Assembly (NCBI GenBank): GCA_943788895.1
Contig: CALSRZ010000003.1
Location: 285,310 to 349,309 of the forward strand
Reading direction: 5' to 3'
Source: an uncultured Pseudomonadales bacterium
GTDB lineage: Bacteria; Pseudomonadota; Gammaproteobacteria; Pseudomonadales; Porticoccaceae
DNA length: 64,000 nucleotides
In this document: positions 18,187 to 27,352 of the stretch, in pieces
Layout: each line of letters opens with the position of its first letter
How positions within the stretch are numbered: position 1 is the stretch's first letter
Notes under the pieces: model-generated
Databases searched by the model: none
What the model was told of the DNA's origin: nothing
What the model saw: the letters and a program-made list of their open reading frames with translations, nothing else
Program-made: the position numbers and the translations under genes

Positions 18187-19842
18187 ATGACTTCTATTTC
18201 ACTGGATAATATCGCAGCCCTGCTGGACATCATCAAGCCCGACATTGCCGACCAGCTTCTCAGCGACGCAAACTTTAACCTGCGTAACAAGGCATCCACC
18301 GAACAGTGGATTGGCAATCTATCAGCCACCAGCTTCGCCAACAATTCAATAGAACTCTATCGCGTGCTACCCATAGCCACAAAGCTAGATATAGACCCGA
18401 ACACCAAGATGGATATTCTCGACAGCCTGACACCCACAGTCATCCGGTCTACGGAATGCCTGCTGCAATCCCAGCTCAACCAGGACACCGCCAAGGCAAT
18501 CTCACTCGGTCAGGCACTGATCCGCCAGGTTTACGAAGGCTATAAACTGGTTATCTACCAGCTTGGCAACCAGCCGAATATCACCAGTGAAACCAGTATT
18601 GCCGCGCTCGCCAAAAGCATCCTTAGCGCCTGCAATGTACTGGCTAAAATCCAGCTCAACAGCCTTAGTCACTACCTGCAGCAGCCAAGCTTTTTTTGGC
18701 GTGAACTGCACGCGCTGCACCTGCTGGCGCAACAGCTGGATATAGCCGATCTGGATATACCCAATCCGATGGGCATCAATACCTCGATCAATAAAGTCTA
18801 TTTAAAACTGTTGCTGTTTAACTGCACAAGGCCCAACCATTTCTCAAACTATGAATTGCGCTTTGTCTACACCGAACTGGATTTCTGGTCCTCGCTCGCG
18901 GAGCTGCACAGGGGAAATAAGGGCGGGCTGTTTGCCATAGATCCCTCCAGTGATCGTGGCGCCGTCTACACCGATGAGATTGAACAGCGACCCGGCAATA
19001 TTATTTTGGATACCTTTAATCTGGTCAAATTTCTCAACAGTATTCTGGTTGAAAATAATGACACATTATTTTCCGACCGTATTTCCCGACGGGTAATTAA
19101 AGATCTGGTTCGCCAGTGGGGCGAAAAGATAAAACGTCAGGAAACCCATATTAGAGATCATGCAGAGGTCACTATCACCCGCGGCTTCACCTCAATTATC
19201 TGCATGCTGTCGAGAACCGATTCCTTTGAAAACTTTCTGTTGCTCTGCGGACAAAAACCCTCAGCACCGGACACCGGGGTAAGAGGCATCAACAGAACCG
19301 ATGATGTCTGGGGAACCTCGTTTGAACCCATCGACAGCCATCCCGGCGACCCGGTTATCTTCACCCCGGTGCGCAACAATAAAACCAAATTGAGACTGAT
19401 ACGCGGCATACGAAACGATATCAGCCTGAATGGTGCCTGTATTGAACTGGCCGATGACAAAAACGAACTACAGCCCGGCGAACCCATTGCCATTCGCACC
19501 AAGGGCAGCGCCAAATGGGTAGCCGGCATTATCCGCTGGAAACATATCTCGCCATCATTGAGCACAGTCTGCGGTCTGCAGTTTCCGGCGCGCAACTGTA
19601 TCCCCGCAGCCATTCGCGGCAACCCCAGGGAGCAGCAGTCCGAGCGTCAGTTTATGAAGGCGATAATACTTTCAAAAAAGAAAGATCTCAGCGGCGAAAT
19701 CACCCTGCTCTGCCCACCATTGCGCTACACCGAGGGCAGTAAAATCTATCTGCTGACGCCCCAGAAACAAACAGCGGCAATCCTTGGCGAAGAGCTGGAA
19801 ACCACTGAACACCTATCACATTTTAAAATCAGATTTTGTTAA
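18187..19842 (+). CDS. FimX-adjacent regulatory protein with C-terminal PilZ-like motif
   Basis: About 551 aa, no signal peptide. The long alpha-helical N-terminal part (about residues 1-370) has no motif I recognise. A C-terminal region contains GIRNDISLNGACIELAD, matching the (D/N)xSxxG motif of PilZ c-di-GMP-binding domains, with nearby Arg residues (RLIRGIR) in the position of the RxxxR switch. The gene sits 36 bases upstream of a FimX-like gene, as I recall for PA4958-PA4959 in Pseudomonas. I prefer ATG 18187 to the track's TTG 18172. Function is inferred: a c-di-GMP-responsive partner of the FimX-like protein. Confidence 0.65.
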   Translation: MTSISLDNIAALLDIIKPDIADQLLSDANFNLRNKASTEQWIGNLSATSFANNSIELYRVLPIATKLDIDPNTKMDILDSLTPTVIRSTECLLQSQLNQDTAKAISLGQALIRQVYEGYKLVIYQLGNQPNITSETSIAALAKSILSACNVLAKIQLNSLSHYLQQPSFFWRELHALHLLAQQLDIADLDIPNPMGINTSINKVYLKLLLFNCTRPNHFSNYELRFVYTELDFWSSLAELHRGNKGGLFAIDPSSDRGAVYTDEIEQRPGNIILDTFNLVKFLNSILVENNDTLFSDRISRRVIKDLVRQWGEKIKRQETHIRDHAEVTITRGFTSIICMLSRTDSFENFLLLCGQKPSAPDTGVRGINRTDDVWGTSFEPIDSHPGDPVIFTPVRNNKTKLRLIRGIRNDISLNGACIELADDKNELQPGEPIAIRTKGSAKWVAGIIRWKHISPSLSTVCGLQFPARNCIPAAIRGNPREQQSERQFMKAIILSKKKDLSGEITLLCPPLRYTEGSKIYLLTPQKQTAAILGEELETTEHLSHFKIRFC

Positions 19843-19878
19843 TTAACAACTGCAACAGTCCAGGGACGGAAAAAATTT

Positions 19879-21966
19879 ATGCACAACAATGAGCCACTGC
19901 ATATTCTAATCGTGGATAAATCCAACGATGAGGCAAACCGCTTTATCAGTATTTTGCGCAGCGCCGATTTTAAAGTTGATGCCAAACTGGCGACCACTGA
20001 AGAGGAATTGCAGAAATCTATTTCCATGCGCAACTGGGACCTGTTGATCGCCGCGCAGAACTACAAAAAAATTCCCGCACAGAATATTTTTCAACGCATC
20101 AGACGTGCCGAACGAGATGTGCCGGTTATTTTAATCAGTGGCGAATATGATCCCAAAGCGCTGATCGAAGGACTGCGCCTCGGCGCCGTCGATGTAGTCG
20201 TCGAAGATCAGGATCAGCACCTGATCAAAGTTGTCGAGCGTTCTATCAAAGCAGTTTACGACCGCCGCCAATCTCGCGAGTGGGAGCGCAAGCTCTCAGT
20301 TGCCGAAAAACGCTCACAACACCTGATGAATATCTCGCGCTTTCCGATTGCGATTATTCAAGAGGGAACCTACGTCTACGCCAACGATGCCTGTGCCAGT
20401 ATCTTTGGCTTTTCCGGCCCCGAAGAGATGCTCTGCCTGCCGGTGATTGACAATATCGCCAGCAGAGATCGCGACAAACTCAAAGCCTATATGGTGCCAC
20501 TGGAAAGCAATCACGAGATTATGCCCTTCGAAGCCATGGTTAAAACACTGGACGCTGAGGACAGTGAGAGCGACGCATTTTTAGAGATCCACCAGATTCA
20601 GTATCAGGGTGAGCCAGCACTGCAGTTCACCATTAACAAAGACAAACAGTTTGATGCCTCAATAACCCATAGCGATGTCCAGCAGAGTGCCGAATACAGT
20701 GCTATCCAACCCCATCTGGTCTACGACCTTATCAGCCGCGGCATCAGCCGTTCAGTCCAGAGCGGGCAGGACTGTATGCTGTTAAATATCCAGGTGGATC
20801 GATTTAACCAGTTAAAAGAAGATCTCGGCATTGCCAAGGCAGAAAAAATCGCCCACTCGCTGGTGATGTTTATCGTGCAGATCTTTGATCACAATCTCGA
20901 ATGCGGACGGATTTCAGAAAACTGTTTTGCCATTGTGCTCCCCGAGACCACCGAGGAAAAAGTTCTCGAGCTGGCCAACAATATTACTCACCAGATCAGC
21001 AATAAAGTCTTTGATATAGATAATGAAAGCTTCTCATTAACCACCTCGATCGGCATTACATTGCTCAATGAAAATGTCCCCTCAGTAGAGCGCGCACTGG
21101 AACGCAGTCAGGAAGCTATAGACCAGCTGCGCGATCAATCCGAGGTCGGCAATGGGGTAAAACTCTATGTTCCCGATATTCATTCCGATGAAGTTTCAAA
21201 AACCGAAGCGGTAGCAATTACCGCCAAACGGTTACTTGGCGAAGATGGCTTTTCAATTCGCTACCAACCCATAGTCGCCCTGATGGATGGCGGCAGCGGC
21301 AAGGAGTATTACGAAGTTATTCTCGGGGTCAGCAAAGAGGTGCCCAGAGATAATATTCCCGATGACTTTATCAACAATCTATTTAAATCCGATATAGCCG
21401 CCGAGGTCGATCAATGGGTTATTAGCCAGGCACTGGAATCATTAGGCGAAAAATTAAACACCAATCCCGAGACACAGTTATTTATTAATATTAGCGCCCA
21501 GTCATTTTCCGATAAGACATTTTTACCCTGGCTGGCCAATGTGCTTGACGCAGCGCAACTACCGGCCAACTCGCTTATCTTTCAGTTTCGGGAAATCGAT
21601 GCAGTGCGCTTCCTAAAACAGGCCGCGGCTATTTGTGAGCAGATGAAGAAATCAAAAGGCCAGGTCAGTATTACCAATTTTGGGTTGGCTATTAATCCAC
21701 TAAAAACCCTTGAGCGAGTCGCCGCCGATTTTGTCAAAGTGGATCGCCTGATTGTCGAGAAACTTGAAAAGGGTGAAAGCGGAAAAACCGAGTTTCAAAA
21801 ATTAATGGGTGGTATGACCGGCACTGGTGTGGATGTGATTGTGCCCTTTGTGGAGAAGGCGACAATCATTCCTACTTTGTGGCAGCAGGGTGTGCAGTAT
21901 ATTCAGGGGCACTATATTCAGAAGCCGGCTTTTGAGATGGATTATGATTTTTCCGAAGGACCTTAA
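19879..21966 (+). CDS. fimX: FimX-like REC-PAS-GGDEF-EAL protein with degenerate catalytic motifs
   Basis: 695 aa cytoplasmic c-di-GMP signalling protein. A REC-like domain (about 5-125) lacks the phospho-acceptor Asp (WDLLIAAQNY). A PAS domain (about 145-250) follows. The GGDEF domain (about 290-420) has ISENCF where GGDEF should be, so cyclase activity is unlikely. The EAL domain (about 445-690) reads YYEVILG instead of EAL and ITNFG instead of DDFG, while DFVKVD and YIQGHYIQKP remain. This matches P. aeruginosa FimX, which binds c-di-GMP without hydrolysing it and controls type IV pilus assembly. The serB/ytjB neighbourhood also fits fimX. Confidence 0.85.
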   Translation: MHNNEPLHILIVDKSNDEANRFISILRSADFKVDAKLATTEEELQKSISMRNWDLLIAAQNYKKIPAQNIFQRIRRAERDVPVILISGEYDPKALIEGLRLGAVDVVVEDQDQHLIKVVERSIKAVYDRRQSREWERKLSVAEKRSQHLMNISRFPIAIIQEGTYVYANDACASIFGFSGPEEMLCLPVIDNIASRDRDKLKAYMVPLESNHEIMPFEAMVKTLDAEDSESDAFLEIHQIQYQGEPALQFTINKDKQFDASITHSDVQQSAEYSAIQPHLVYDLISRGISRSVQSGQDCMLLNIQVDRFNQLKEDLGIAKAEKIAHSLVMFIVQIFDHNLECGRISENCFAIVLPETTEEKVLELANNITHQISNKVFDIDNESFSLTTSIGITLLNENVPSVERALERSQEAIDQLRDQSEVGNGVKLYVPDIHSDEVSKTEAVAITAKRLLGEDGFSIRYQPIVALMDGGSGKEYYEVILGVSKEVPRDNIPDDFINNLFKSDIAAEVDQWVISQALESLGEKLNTNPETQLFINISAQSFSDKTFLPWLANVLDAAQLPANSLIFQFREIDAVRFLKQAAAICEQMKKSKGQVSITNFGLAINPLKTLERVAADFVKVDRLIVEKLEKGESGKTEFQKLMGGMTGTGVDVIVPFVEKATIIPTLWQQGVQYIQGHYIQKPAFEMDYDFSEGP

Positions 21967-22015
21967 GTGTGGCCTTAAAGATGGACATTGAAAATGCCCC
22001 CATTCACTTAAGCCA

Positions 22016-23236
22016 CTAATCCAAAATCAACGTATCCTTATCACTGTATCCCAACAGATAGAGAATCCCATCCAGACCCAGATTGGAAATTGACTGCTCA
22101 GCAGAGGCCTTCACCAGCGGCTTGGCTCTGAAGGCAATACCCAAGCCGGCAATCCCCAACATCGGCAGGTCATTGGCTCCATCACCCACAGCAATTACCT
22201 GCTGCAACTTAAGACCCTCTTTTGCGGCAATCTCGCGCAGCAGTTCGGCCTTGCGCTGACCGTCAATAATATCGCCAGATACCTGACCGGTAACCAGACC
22301 ATCTTTAATATCCAGCTGGTTGGCATAGACATAGTCCACCCCCAGGCGCTGCTGCAGATACTCGCCAAAGAAGGTAAAGCCACCGGAGACAATCGCGGTT
22401 TTATAGCCAAGTTTTTTCAAGGTGGAGATCAGATGTTCGGCGCCCTCATTTAAGCGCAGACGCTCGGCGACTGATTGCAGTACCGAGGTATCCAGCCCCT
22501 TAAGCAGGGCCATACGCTGAGTAAAGCTCTGCTTAAAGTCTATCTCGCCCTGCATGGCCGCTTCGGTAATCGCAGCCACCTGTTCGCCAACACCTGCTTC
22601 GATCGCCAGCTCGTCGATAACCTCGGCATCAATGAGTGTAGAGTCCATATCAAACACTACCAGGCGACGGTTGCGTCTAAAGATGCTGTCCTCTTGATAG
22701 GCGACATCAATATCGTATTTGCTCGACAGTTCGAGAAGTGCATTTTTCAGTTGCAGGGCATTTTCAGGTTCGCCACGCACCGAGAATTCGACACAGGCGC
22801 GACCGAGCTTTTCGGTCTCGTCGAGCTTAATTCGCCCGGAGAGTCGGACAATTTTATCGATATTCAATCCAAAATCACTGGTCACTGTGGTGACGGCGGC
22901 GAGATGCTCGGAGTTAATCTTGCGCGCCAGCAATGTCACTATATAGCGTGACTTGCCCTGCTGTTCGACCCAGTCCTGATAGCGCTTATCGGAGATTGGC
23001 AGGAATTGCGCCTGCATATCCAGATCGAGGAGTTTTGTCTGGATATCTCTGATCATGGTTTCGGAGTTATCGCTCTTTGGCACTGAAGCGAGAATACCCA
23101 GAGTGAGCTGGTCGTGGATTACCGCCTGACCTATATCGAGCACGGTGACATCGAAGCGCGATAGCACAGCGGTAACCACACTGGTGACACCGGGTTTGTC
23201 TTGTCCCGACACGTTTATCAGTAATATATCTTTCAC
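22016..23236 (-). CDS. serB: Phosphoserine phosphatase SerB with N-terminal ACT region
   Basis: Last step of serine synthesis, a HAD-family phosphatase. The nucleophile motif VVFDMDSTLIDAEVIDELA, the AIVSGGFTFF motif II and the VGDGANDLPML motif are all intact. The N-terminal half contains ACT-like repeats (LLINVSGQDKPGVTSVV), as in the Pseudomonas enzyme. The track start at 23308 adds 24 residues; GTG 23236 (VKDILLIN) matches the Pseudomonas start. It is convergent with fimX and divergent from ytjB. Confidence 0.95.
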   Translation of the reverse strand: MKDILLINVSGQDKPGVTSVVTAVLSRFDVTVLDIGQAVIHDQLTLGILASVPKSDNSETMIRDIQTKLLDLDMQAQFLPISDKRYQDWVEQQGKSRYIVTLLARKINSEHLAAVTTVTSDFGLNIDKIVRLSGRIKLDETEKLGRACVEFSVRGEPENALQLKNALLELSSKYDIDVAYQEDSIFRRNRRLVVFDMDSTLIDAEVIDELAIEAGVGEQVAAITEAAMQGEIDFKQSFTQRMALLKGLDTSVLQSVAERLRLNEGAEHLISTLKKLGYKTAIVSGGFTFFGEYLQQRLGVDYVYANQLDIKDGLVTGQVSGDIIDGQRKAELLREIAAKEGLKLQQVIAVGDGANDLPMLGIAGLGIAFRAKPLVKASAEQSISNLGLDGILYLLGYSDKDTLILD

Positions 23237-23345
23237 AGAATCCAGCCAAAGTAATTTTAAGAGCGCTATTATATAAAAGCTGCGGGAATAGGATAGAATA
23301 CTCGCCAATTAATTTTCAATCAGGCAATAATTTAAGGATTTCGGG

Positions 23346-24545
23346 ATGCATCGCCAATTCTCCATGGCCAGGAAATTACCCGCTACTGTATTGTCTGCCT
23401 GTCTAATCTTCGGTCTGTTCAGCTGGATTGTTCTCTTTAGTCATGCCACCAGTGTTAGCAAAGATACATTGCAGGAAAAAGGCGAACTGACTATTGGCCA
23501 GCTGGTCGAGCTGGTTCGCGCCCCGCTATTCAACAATGACAACATCAGTATTCAGGTGGCGCTGCAAAAAGTCACCGAAGATCCTTCCATTATCAGCGCC
23601 AGTGTCGAGGATGTTGAGGGACAGCTTGTAGCCCAGAGTAAAAAAACCACTATCGAGAAAGTTATCGCCAACAGCTTTAGCCGCGATATTGTTTTTCAGG
23701 ATACGCTGGCGGGCAAGGTTCGCTTAACCATTAACAGCCAACCGATAAAGCAGCGTTTCAATCAGGTGGTGAGGAATTGGCTGCTGCTCTGGGTTCTATT
23801 TAGCGCTGTCTGCACCTATCTTACCCATAGGTATGCCGAGCAGCTGTCGCGACGCCTTCGTCTGCTGACCAAGCGCCTGCCCGGTGGCTCGGATAATATT
23901 GTCGACGAGATTGTCGCCCTGGAGACCAGACTGCAACCACTGCTCGCCAAGGGCGGTGACGAGGAGCTGCCAGAGACCAGTTATTACTGCTCGCTGGTAA
24001 CCGCGACCATCAAGAATCGTCAGCGCCTCGATACGCAGCTCAATCGCCAGAATATGACCATGCTATTGGAGAAGATTGATTACTGCACATTGCGCACGCT
24101 GGAGCTCTATGGCGGCAAGCGAATTGAGGGCGGCAACGGCTGTATTAATTTTTATATCCGCTCCACACAGCACTCCAAACAGCATCTGCTGGTCTGCCTG
24201 ATGGCGGTCTATTCACTGCAGCAATTGCTCAAACAGCTCTCTGGGCAGTTGGGTATTGATCTGGATATTGCCTGGACCCTGTGCAGTGACAATCTACCGG
24301 CGGCACCTCTATTCCAATACCACGAGGGGCTGGATCGTTTAAAAGGTCAGGCTTCGGTGTTGGCTGAGCAGCTGGATAAGGGCGCTATTGGTATGCAGTC
24401 GAAAGAGTATGATATTGATCAGCTGTCTTCTATTGCGCGCTTTCTGCCGTTTACTGAGGACTGTTATCTGTTGCAGGGTTTTCCCGAGGGACGGCAGTTA
24501 CTGCTGGAAAAACAGATTCAACATTTGGCAAGTATCTGTTTTTAA
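23346..24545 (+). CDS. ytjB: AhpA/YtjB (Smp) family membrane protein
   Basis: 399 aa protein with an N-terminal membrane span (about 13-35), an extracytoplasmic domain, a second span (about 143-162) and a cytoplasmic helical region. It lies divergent to serB exactly like E. coli smp/ytjB, and the N-terminal architecture agrees. The molecular role of the family is not established. The C-terminal 200 residues carry no motif I can name. Confidence 0.75.
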   Translation: MHRQFSMARKLPATVLSACLIFGLFSWIVLFSHATSVSKDTLQEKGELTIGQLVELVRAPLFNNDNISIQVALQKVTEDPSIISASVEDVEGQLVAQSKKTTIEKVIANSFSRDIVFQDTLAGKVRLTINSQPIKQRFNQVVRNWLLLWVLFSAVCTYLTHRYAEQLSRRLRLLTKRLPGGSDNIVDEIVALETRLQPLLAKGGDEELPETSYYCSLVTATIKNRQRLDTQLNRQNMTMLLEKIDYCTLRTLELYGGKRIEGGNGCINFYIRSTQHSKQHLLVCLMAVYSLQQLLKQLSGQLGIDLDIAWTLCSDNLPAAPLFQYHEGLDRLKGQASVLAEQLDKGAIGMQSKEYDIDQLSSIARFLPFTEDCYLLQGFPEGRQLLLEKQIQHLASICF

Positions 24546-24580
24546 GGGGCTGTTTCTAAAGGCGCTTTATTTCTCCTGGC

Positions 24581-25123
24581 TTACTCCAGGGTTAAATGCG
24601 AAGTATCCACAACGACCGGTTCGATTGTCTCAGCTTCGTCCTCTTCGACAATATTGCTGCCTATGGGCTCTAAGCCCAGATGATCGACCGGGATCGATTC
24701 CTGATTCTGCTCTGGCGTAGCAGCGCCCTCTAATACATCACTGCCCAAAGGGGCTAGGGTAAAGGCTTTATTGGCATCTTGGTCAGCTGTGCTTTCGTTA
24801 GCAGGCTTGTTACTTGGATTGCTTTTATTTGAAGCACTCTTATTTGAAGTACTCTTATTTAAAGCGCTAGGCACTATCTTAGCCACAGCGCCCGCCTCGG
24901 AAAGTCGCTGGTATATACGCTCTGCAGTGGCTCTATCAATATTGCGTTTCAGGCTGACAACCGCCCCCGAAAAAAGTTGCTCTACTGCGGCTTCGTCCAG
25001 TTTAAAGCTCTCGGCAACTCGTGCCTGGACCTGCTCAAGACTGTTACCCGGGGTGAGCTCACCGCGAAATAATATATCGAATGTAGTGTCAGTATTTTCC
25101 TGTTCTTTTCCTTCGTTGGCCAT
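24581..25123 (-). CDS. Conserved hypothetical protein with acidic low-complexity tail
   Basis: 180 aa, cytoplasmic, unrecognised function. The first 85 residues form a compact domain (FDILFRGELTPGNSLEQV, KLDEAAVEQLFSG, LKRNIDRATAERIYQRLSEAGA). This resembles small Pseudomonas domains that occur alone or ahead of membrane segments. The rest is Asn/Lys/Ser repeats followed by an acidic, probably disordered tail. A 15-nt unit is repeated three times in frame (24825-24869) and generates the NKSTS/NKSAS series. Confidence 0.65.
   Translation of the reverse strand: MANEGKEQENTDTTFDILFRGELTPGNSLEQVQARVAESFKLDEAAVEQLFSGAVVSLKRNIDRATAERIYQRLSEAGAVAKIVPSALNKSTSNKSASNKSNPSNKPANESTADQDANKAFTLAPLGSDVLEGAATPEQNQESIPVDHLGLEPIGSNIVEEDEAETIEPVVVDTSHLTLE
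24825..24869. repeat. Triple 15-nt tandem repeat inside the hypothetical gene
   Basis: ttatttgaagcactc, ttatttgaagtactc and ttatttaaagcgcta lie head to tail. The reading frame is kept, adding five residues per copy to a linker. Confidence 0.85.
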
Positions 25124-25181
25124 AACGCAACCTCCTAGTCGCCTATTCTTCTACCTTCACTGTACCTTCCATTTCAGGCAG

Positions 25182-25556
25182 TTAAAAATTCTCCGCTACA
25201 ACAATCCCCCAGACAACAAAGAACAGTATTATCGACAGGGAGACTGCCGCTGAACCCATATCCTTGGCGCGACCGGATAACTCATGTCTATCCAGCCCCA
25301 CTCGATCGACCACTGCCTCGACAGCGGTGTTTAGCAGTTCGGTTATCAAAACCAGAAAGATGGCGCCAAACATCAGGATCAATTGCACATAGTTTGCAGA
25401 AATCATAAAGGCCAATGGCACCAATAAGACCGACAGGAATACATAAACCTGGAATGCCTCTTCGGTCATGATGGCCTGTCGCAGACCGCGCCCGGAGTTT
25501 ACTGTTGCGCCCACTAAACGTCGGTAAAGCAGTCCCGAAAATCCACTTTTAGCCAT
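25182..25556 (-). CDS. dgkA: Diacylglycerol kinase
   Basis: Small trimeric inner-membrane kinase that recycles diacylglycerol released during membrane-derived glucan synthesis. The 124 aa protein has three membrane helices and the signature ELLNTAVEAVVDRVGLD, with the catalytic Glu and the RAKDMGSAAV segment. It lies 23 bases after cysE-2 on the same strand. Confidence 0.96.
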   Translation of the reverse strand: MAKSGFSGLLYRRLVGATVNSGRGLRQAIMTEEAFQVYVFLSVLLVPLAFMISANYVQLILMFGAIFLVLITELLNTAVEAVVDRVGLDRHELSGRAKDMGSAAVSLSIILFFVVWGIVVAENF

Positions 25557-25579
25557 AATCTGTTCCGCCTAGCGGTCTA

Positions 25580-26374
25580 TTAGTTAACCGATTTGTCGCT
25601 GATATATTGGTCCATCTCAAGGGCCGGTTCTGCCTCGCGAGGTGTACCTACAACTTTTGCCGGTACGCCGGCAACGGTGACATGTTCCGGCACCGATTCC
25701 AGCACCAGGCTGCCCGCTCCTACTTTCACCCCATCGCCAACCGAGATATTGCCAAGGATTTTTGCCCCAGCAGAAATCAGCACACCATTGCCAATGGTTG
25801 GATGGCGGCTGCCAGTGGCACAGCCACTGCCACCCAGAGTCACCGAGTGGAGTATGGAAACATTGTCACCGACCACAGCGGTCTCGCCAATCACCAGCCC
25901 GGTGGCATGGTCAATCATAATTCCGGAACCCAGCTTGGCGCCCGGATGAATATCGACGGCAAACACTTCCGATATCTGGCTTTGAAAAAACAGCGCGAGA
26001 ACAGTGCGCCCCTGAGACCACAACCAGTGAGCCACTCGCTGCAGTTGCAGTGCCTGAAAGCCCTTAAAATAAAGTATAGGCATAAAATGGGTTTCACAGG
26101 CGGGGTCGCGATCAAAACAGGCATTGATATCCCGGCGGGTACGCTCGCCAATCGAGGCATCCTGCTGCAGAGCTTCGGCGATTACATCGCTGACCACCTG
26201 CGCCGACACCACCGCACTGCCCATCTGCTGTGACAGATTAAAACACAGCGCCTGCTCAAGGCTCGCGTGACTGAGAATAGCGGCAGCAAAGAAATCGGCC
26301 ATCACTGACTCTTGCGCCACTGCCCGGCGAGCCTCGTCGCAAATTTCTTCCCATAGAGGGTCTTTCAATTCCAT
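25580..26374 (-). CDS. Serine O-acetyltransferase (second copy)
   Basis: 264 aa CysE homologue with the same two-domain layout as the copy at 15528: N-terminal helices (ALCFNLSQQMGSAV) and a beta-helix with VDIHPGAKLGSG, DHATGLVIGETAV and GSRHPTIGNGVLI. The catalytic His is kept, but the usual GDRHPKI reads GSRHPTI and GGTGK reads GGSGC, so kinetics or cysteine feedback may differ. It is upstream of dgkA and downstream of an M15 peptidase, with no cys genes adjacent. Confidence 0.9.
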   Translation of the reverse strand: MELKDPLWEEICDEARRAVAQESVMADFFAAAILSHASLEQALCFNLSQQMGSAVVSAQVVSDVIAEALQQDASIGERTRRDINACFDRDPACETHFMPILYFKGFQALQLQRVAHWLWSQGRTVLALFFQSQISEVFAVDIHPGAKLGSGIMIDHATGLVIGETAVVGDNVSILHSVTLGGSGCATGSRHPTIGNGVLISAGAKILGNISVGDGVKVGAGSLVLESVPEHVTVAGVPAKVVGTPREAEPALEMDQYISDKSVN

Positions 26375-26410
26375 ATTTAAGCTATTCCTAATTTGGTCCT
26401 GTCTGAAGCC

Positions 26411-27148
26411 CTATTCGGGCAACTGTATATAACGCGGGTAAATCTTATCGAGATTTTGCAGCACTGTATCCCGTAAAGCTATCTCAGTGTTGAGCAGACG
26501 CTCGGCAATTACCTGCTGAGTTAATCTGCTTGCAAACTGCTTCGCCACCGGCCGATAACTGATATGCCAGCGCTCGGGGGCAACACCGCCTGAGTCTTTG
26601 GCGTAGGGGCGATAGAAGCCACTGCTCTCAATCACTGTATCCAGCCAGTTGTGGAATGGAGCAAATACACCCTCGCCTTCAACCTCCTGAGGACTCAGTT
26701 GCAGCTGATAACCCTGATCGATGGCGGCGGCATCATAGATATCAAAATCTGTTCCCCAATGATGTCGCGATGCGCCCGGCAGTGCTGACCAGCGCATTAT
26801 TGCCTGAACCTGCTGCCATTCATCGAGTTGCTGTAAATCTATTTGTGCGCCGCTGTTAGCGTAAACCGGACGCTGGCCGCCGACCTTTTCATTCCAAATA
26901 ATTAGCTGCCGATCAAAGCTGCGAAAACTGCTGCACAGCCGCAGATCAAAACCCTGTTGACCAGCCAGTCGGCGCAGCTCTGTCAGTGGTGCTGCCACAG
27001 CGGGGTGAATTGCATAGGGGCTGATGGGAATCGACGAGTTGAGGCTATTACCTATATCCACAGCATCCGCTGACCAGTCCACCAGATGATTCTGGGAAGA
27101 CCCAGTTAAGCTGCTACTGTCGATTAAAAATTTATTACCAATTTGCAT
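26411..27148 (-). CDS. M15 family D-alanyl-D-alanine carboxypeptidase (VanY/LdcB-like)
   Basis: Zinc peptidase expected to trim peptidoglycan stem peptides. Family motifs are present: LCSSFRSFDRQ, SRHHWGTDFDI (His-x6-Asp zinc site) and ERWHISYRP (catalytic Glu, third zinc His). The track start at 27340 would add 64 residues overlapping the htpX promoter region. The ATG at 27148 (MQIGNKFL) is more plausible, giving 245 aa. No signal peptide is evident with this start, so location is uncertain. Confidence 0.82.
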   Translation of the reverse strand: MQIGNKFLIDSSSLTGSSQNHLVDWSADAVDIGNSLNSSIPISPYAIHPAVAAPLTELRRLAGQQGFDLRLCSSFRSFDRQLIIWNEKVGGQRPVYANSGAQIDLQQLDEWQQVQAIMRWSALPGASRHHWGTDFDIYDAAAIDQGYQLQLSPQEVEGEGVFAPFHNWLDTVIESSGFYRPYAKDSGGVAPERWHISYRPVAKQFASRLTQQVIAERLLNTEIALRDTVLQNLDKIYPRYIQLPE

Positions 27149-27352
27149 AGCGTTGTTATACCTGCGCTTTAGCCTATAAGTAAAGGCTGATTTATCTTCC
27201 AAGAATAGTACGCCGCTTAATTGGCATAACATAAACTTATGCCTGGCATTGAAATATGCGCGCTCGACCGCATTATTAACGGTAGAATTCAAAACCATAA
27301 ACAGGGTATATCCCCTGTCGCTAACAACTTTATCTGCCAAGAGGAAAATCAG

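Noticed and set aside
25607-26233. 208 aa plus-strand ORF over cysE copy 2
   Set aside because: Antisense shadow of a well-conserved enzyme; no ribosome-binding site or domain.
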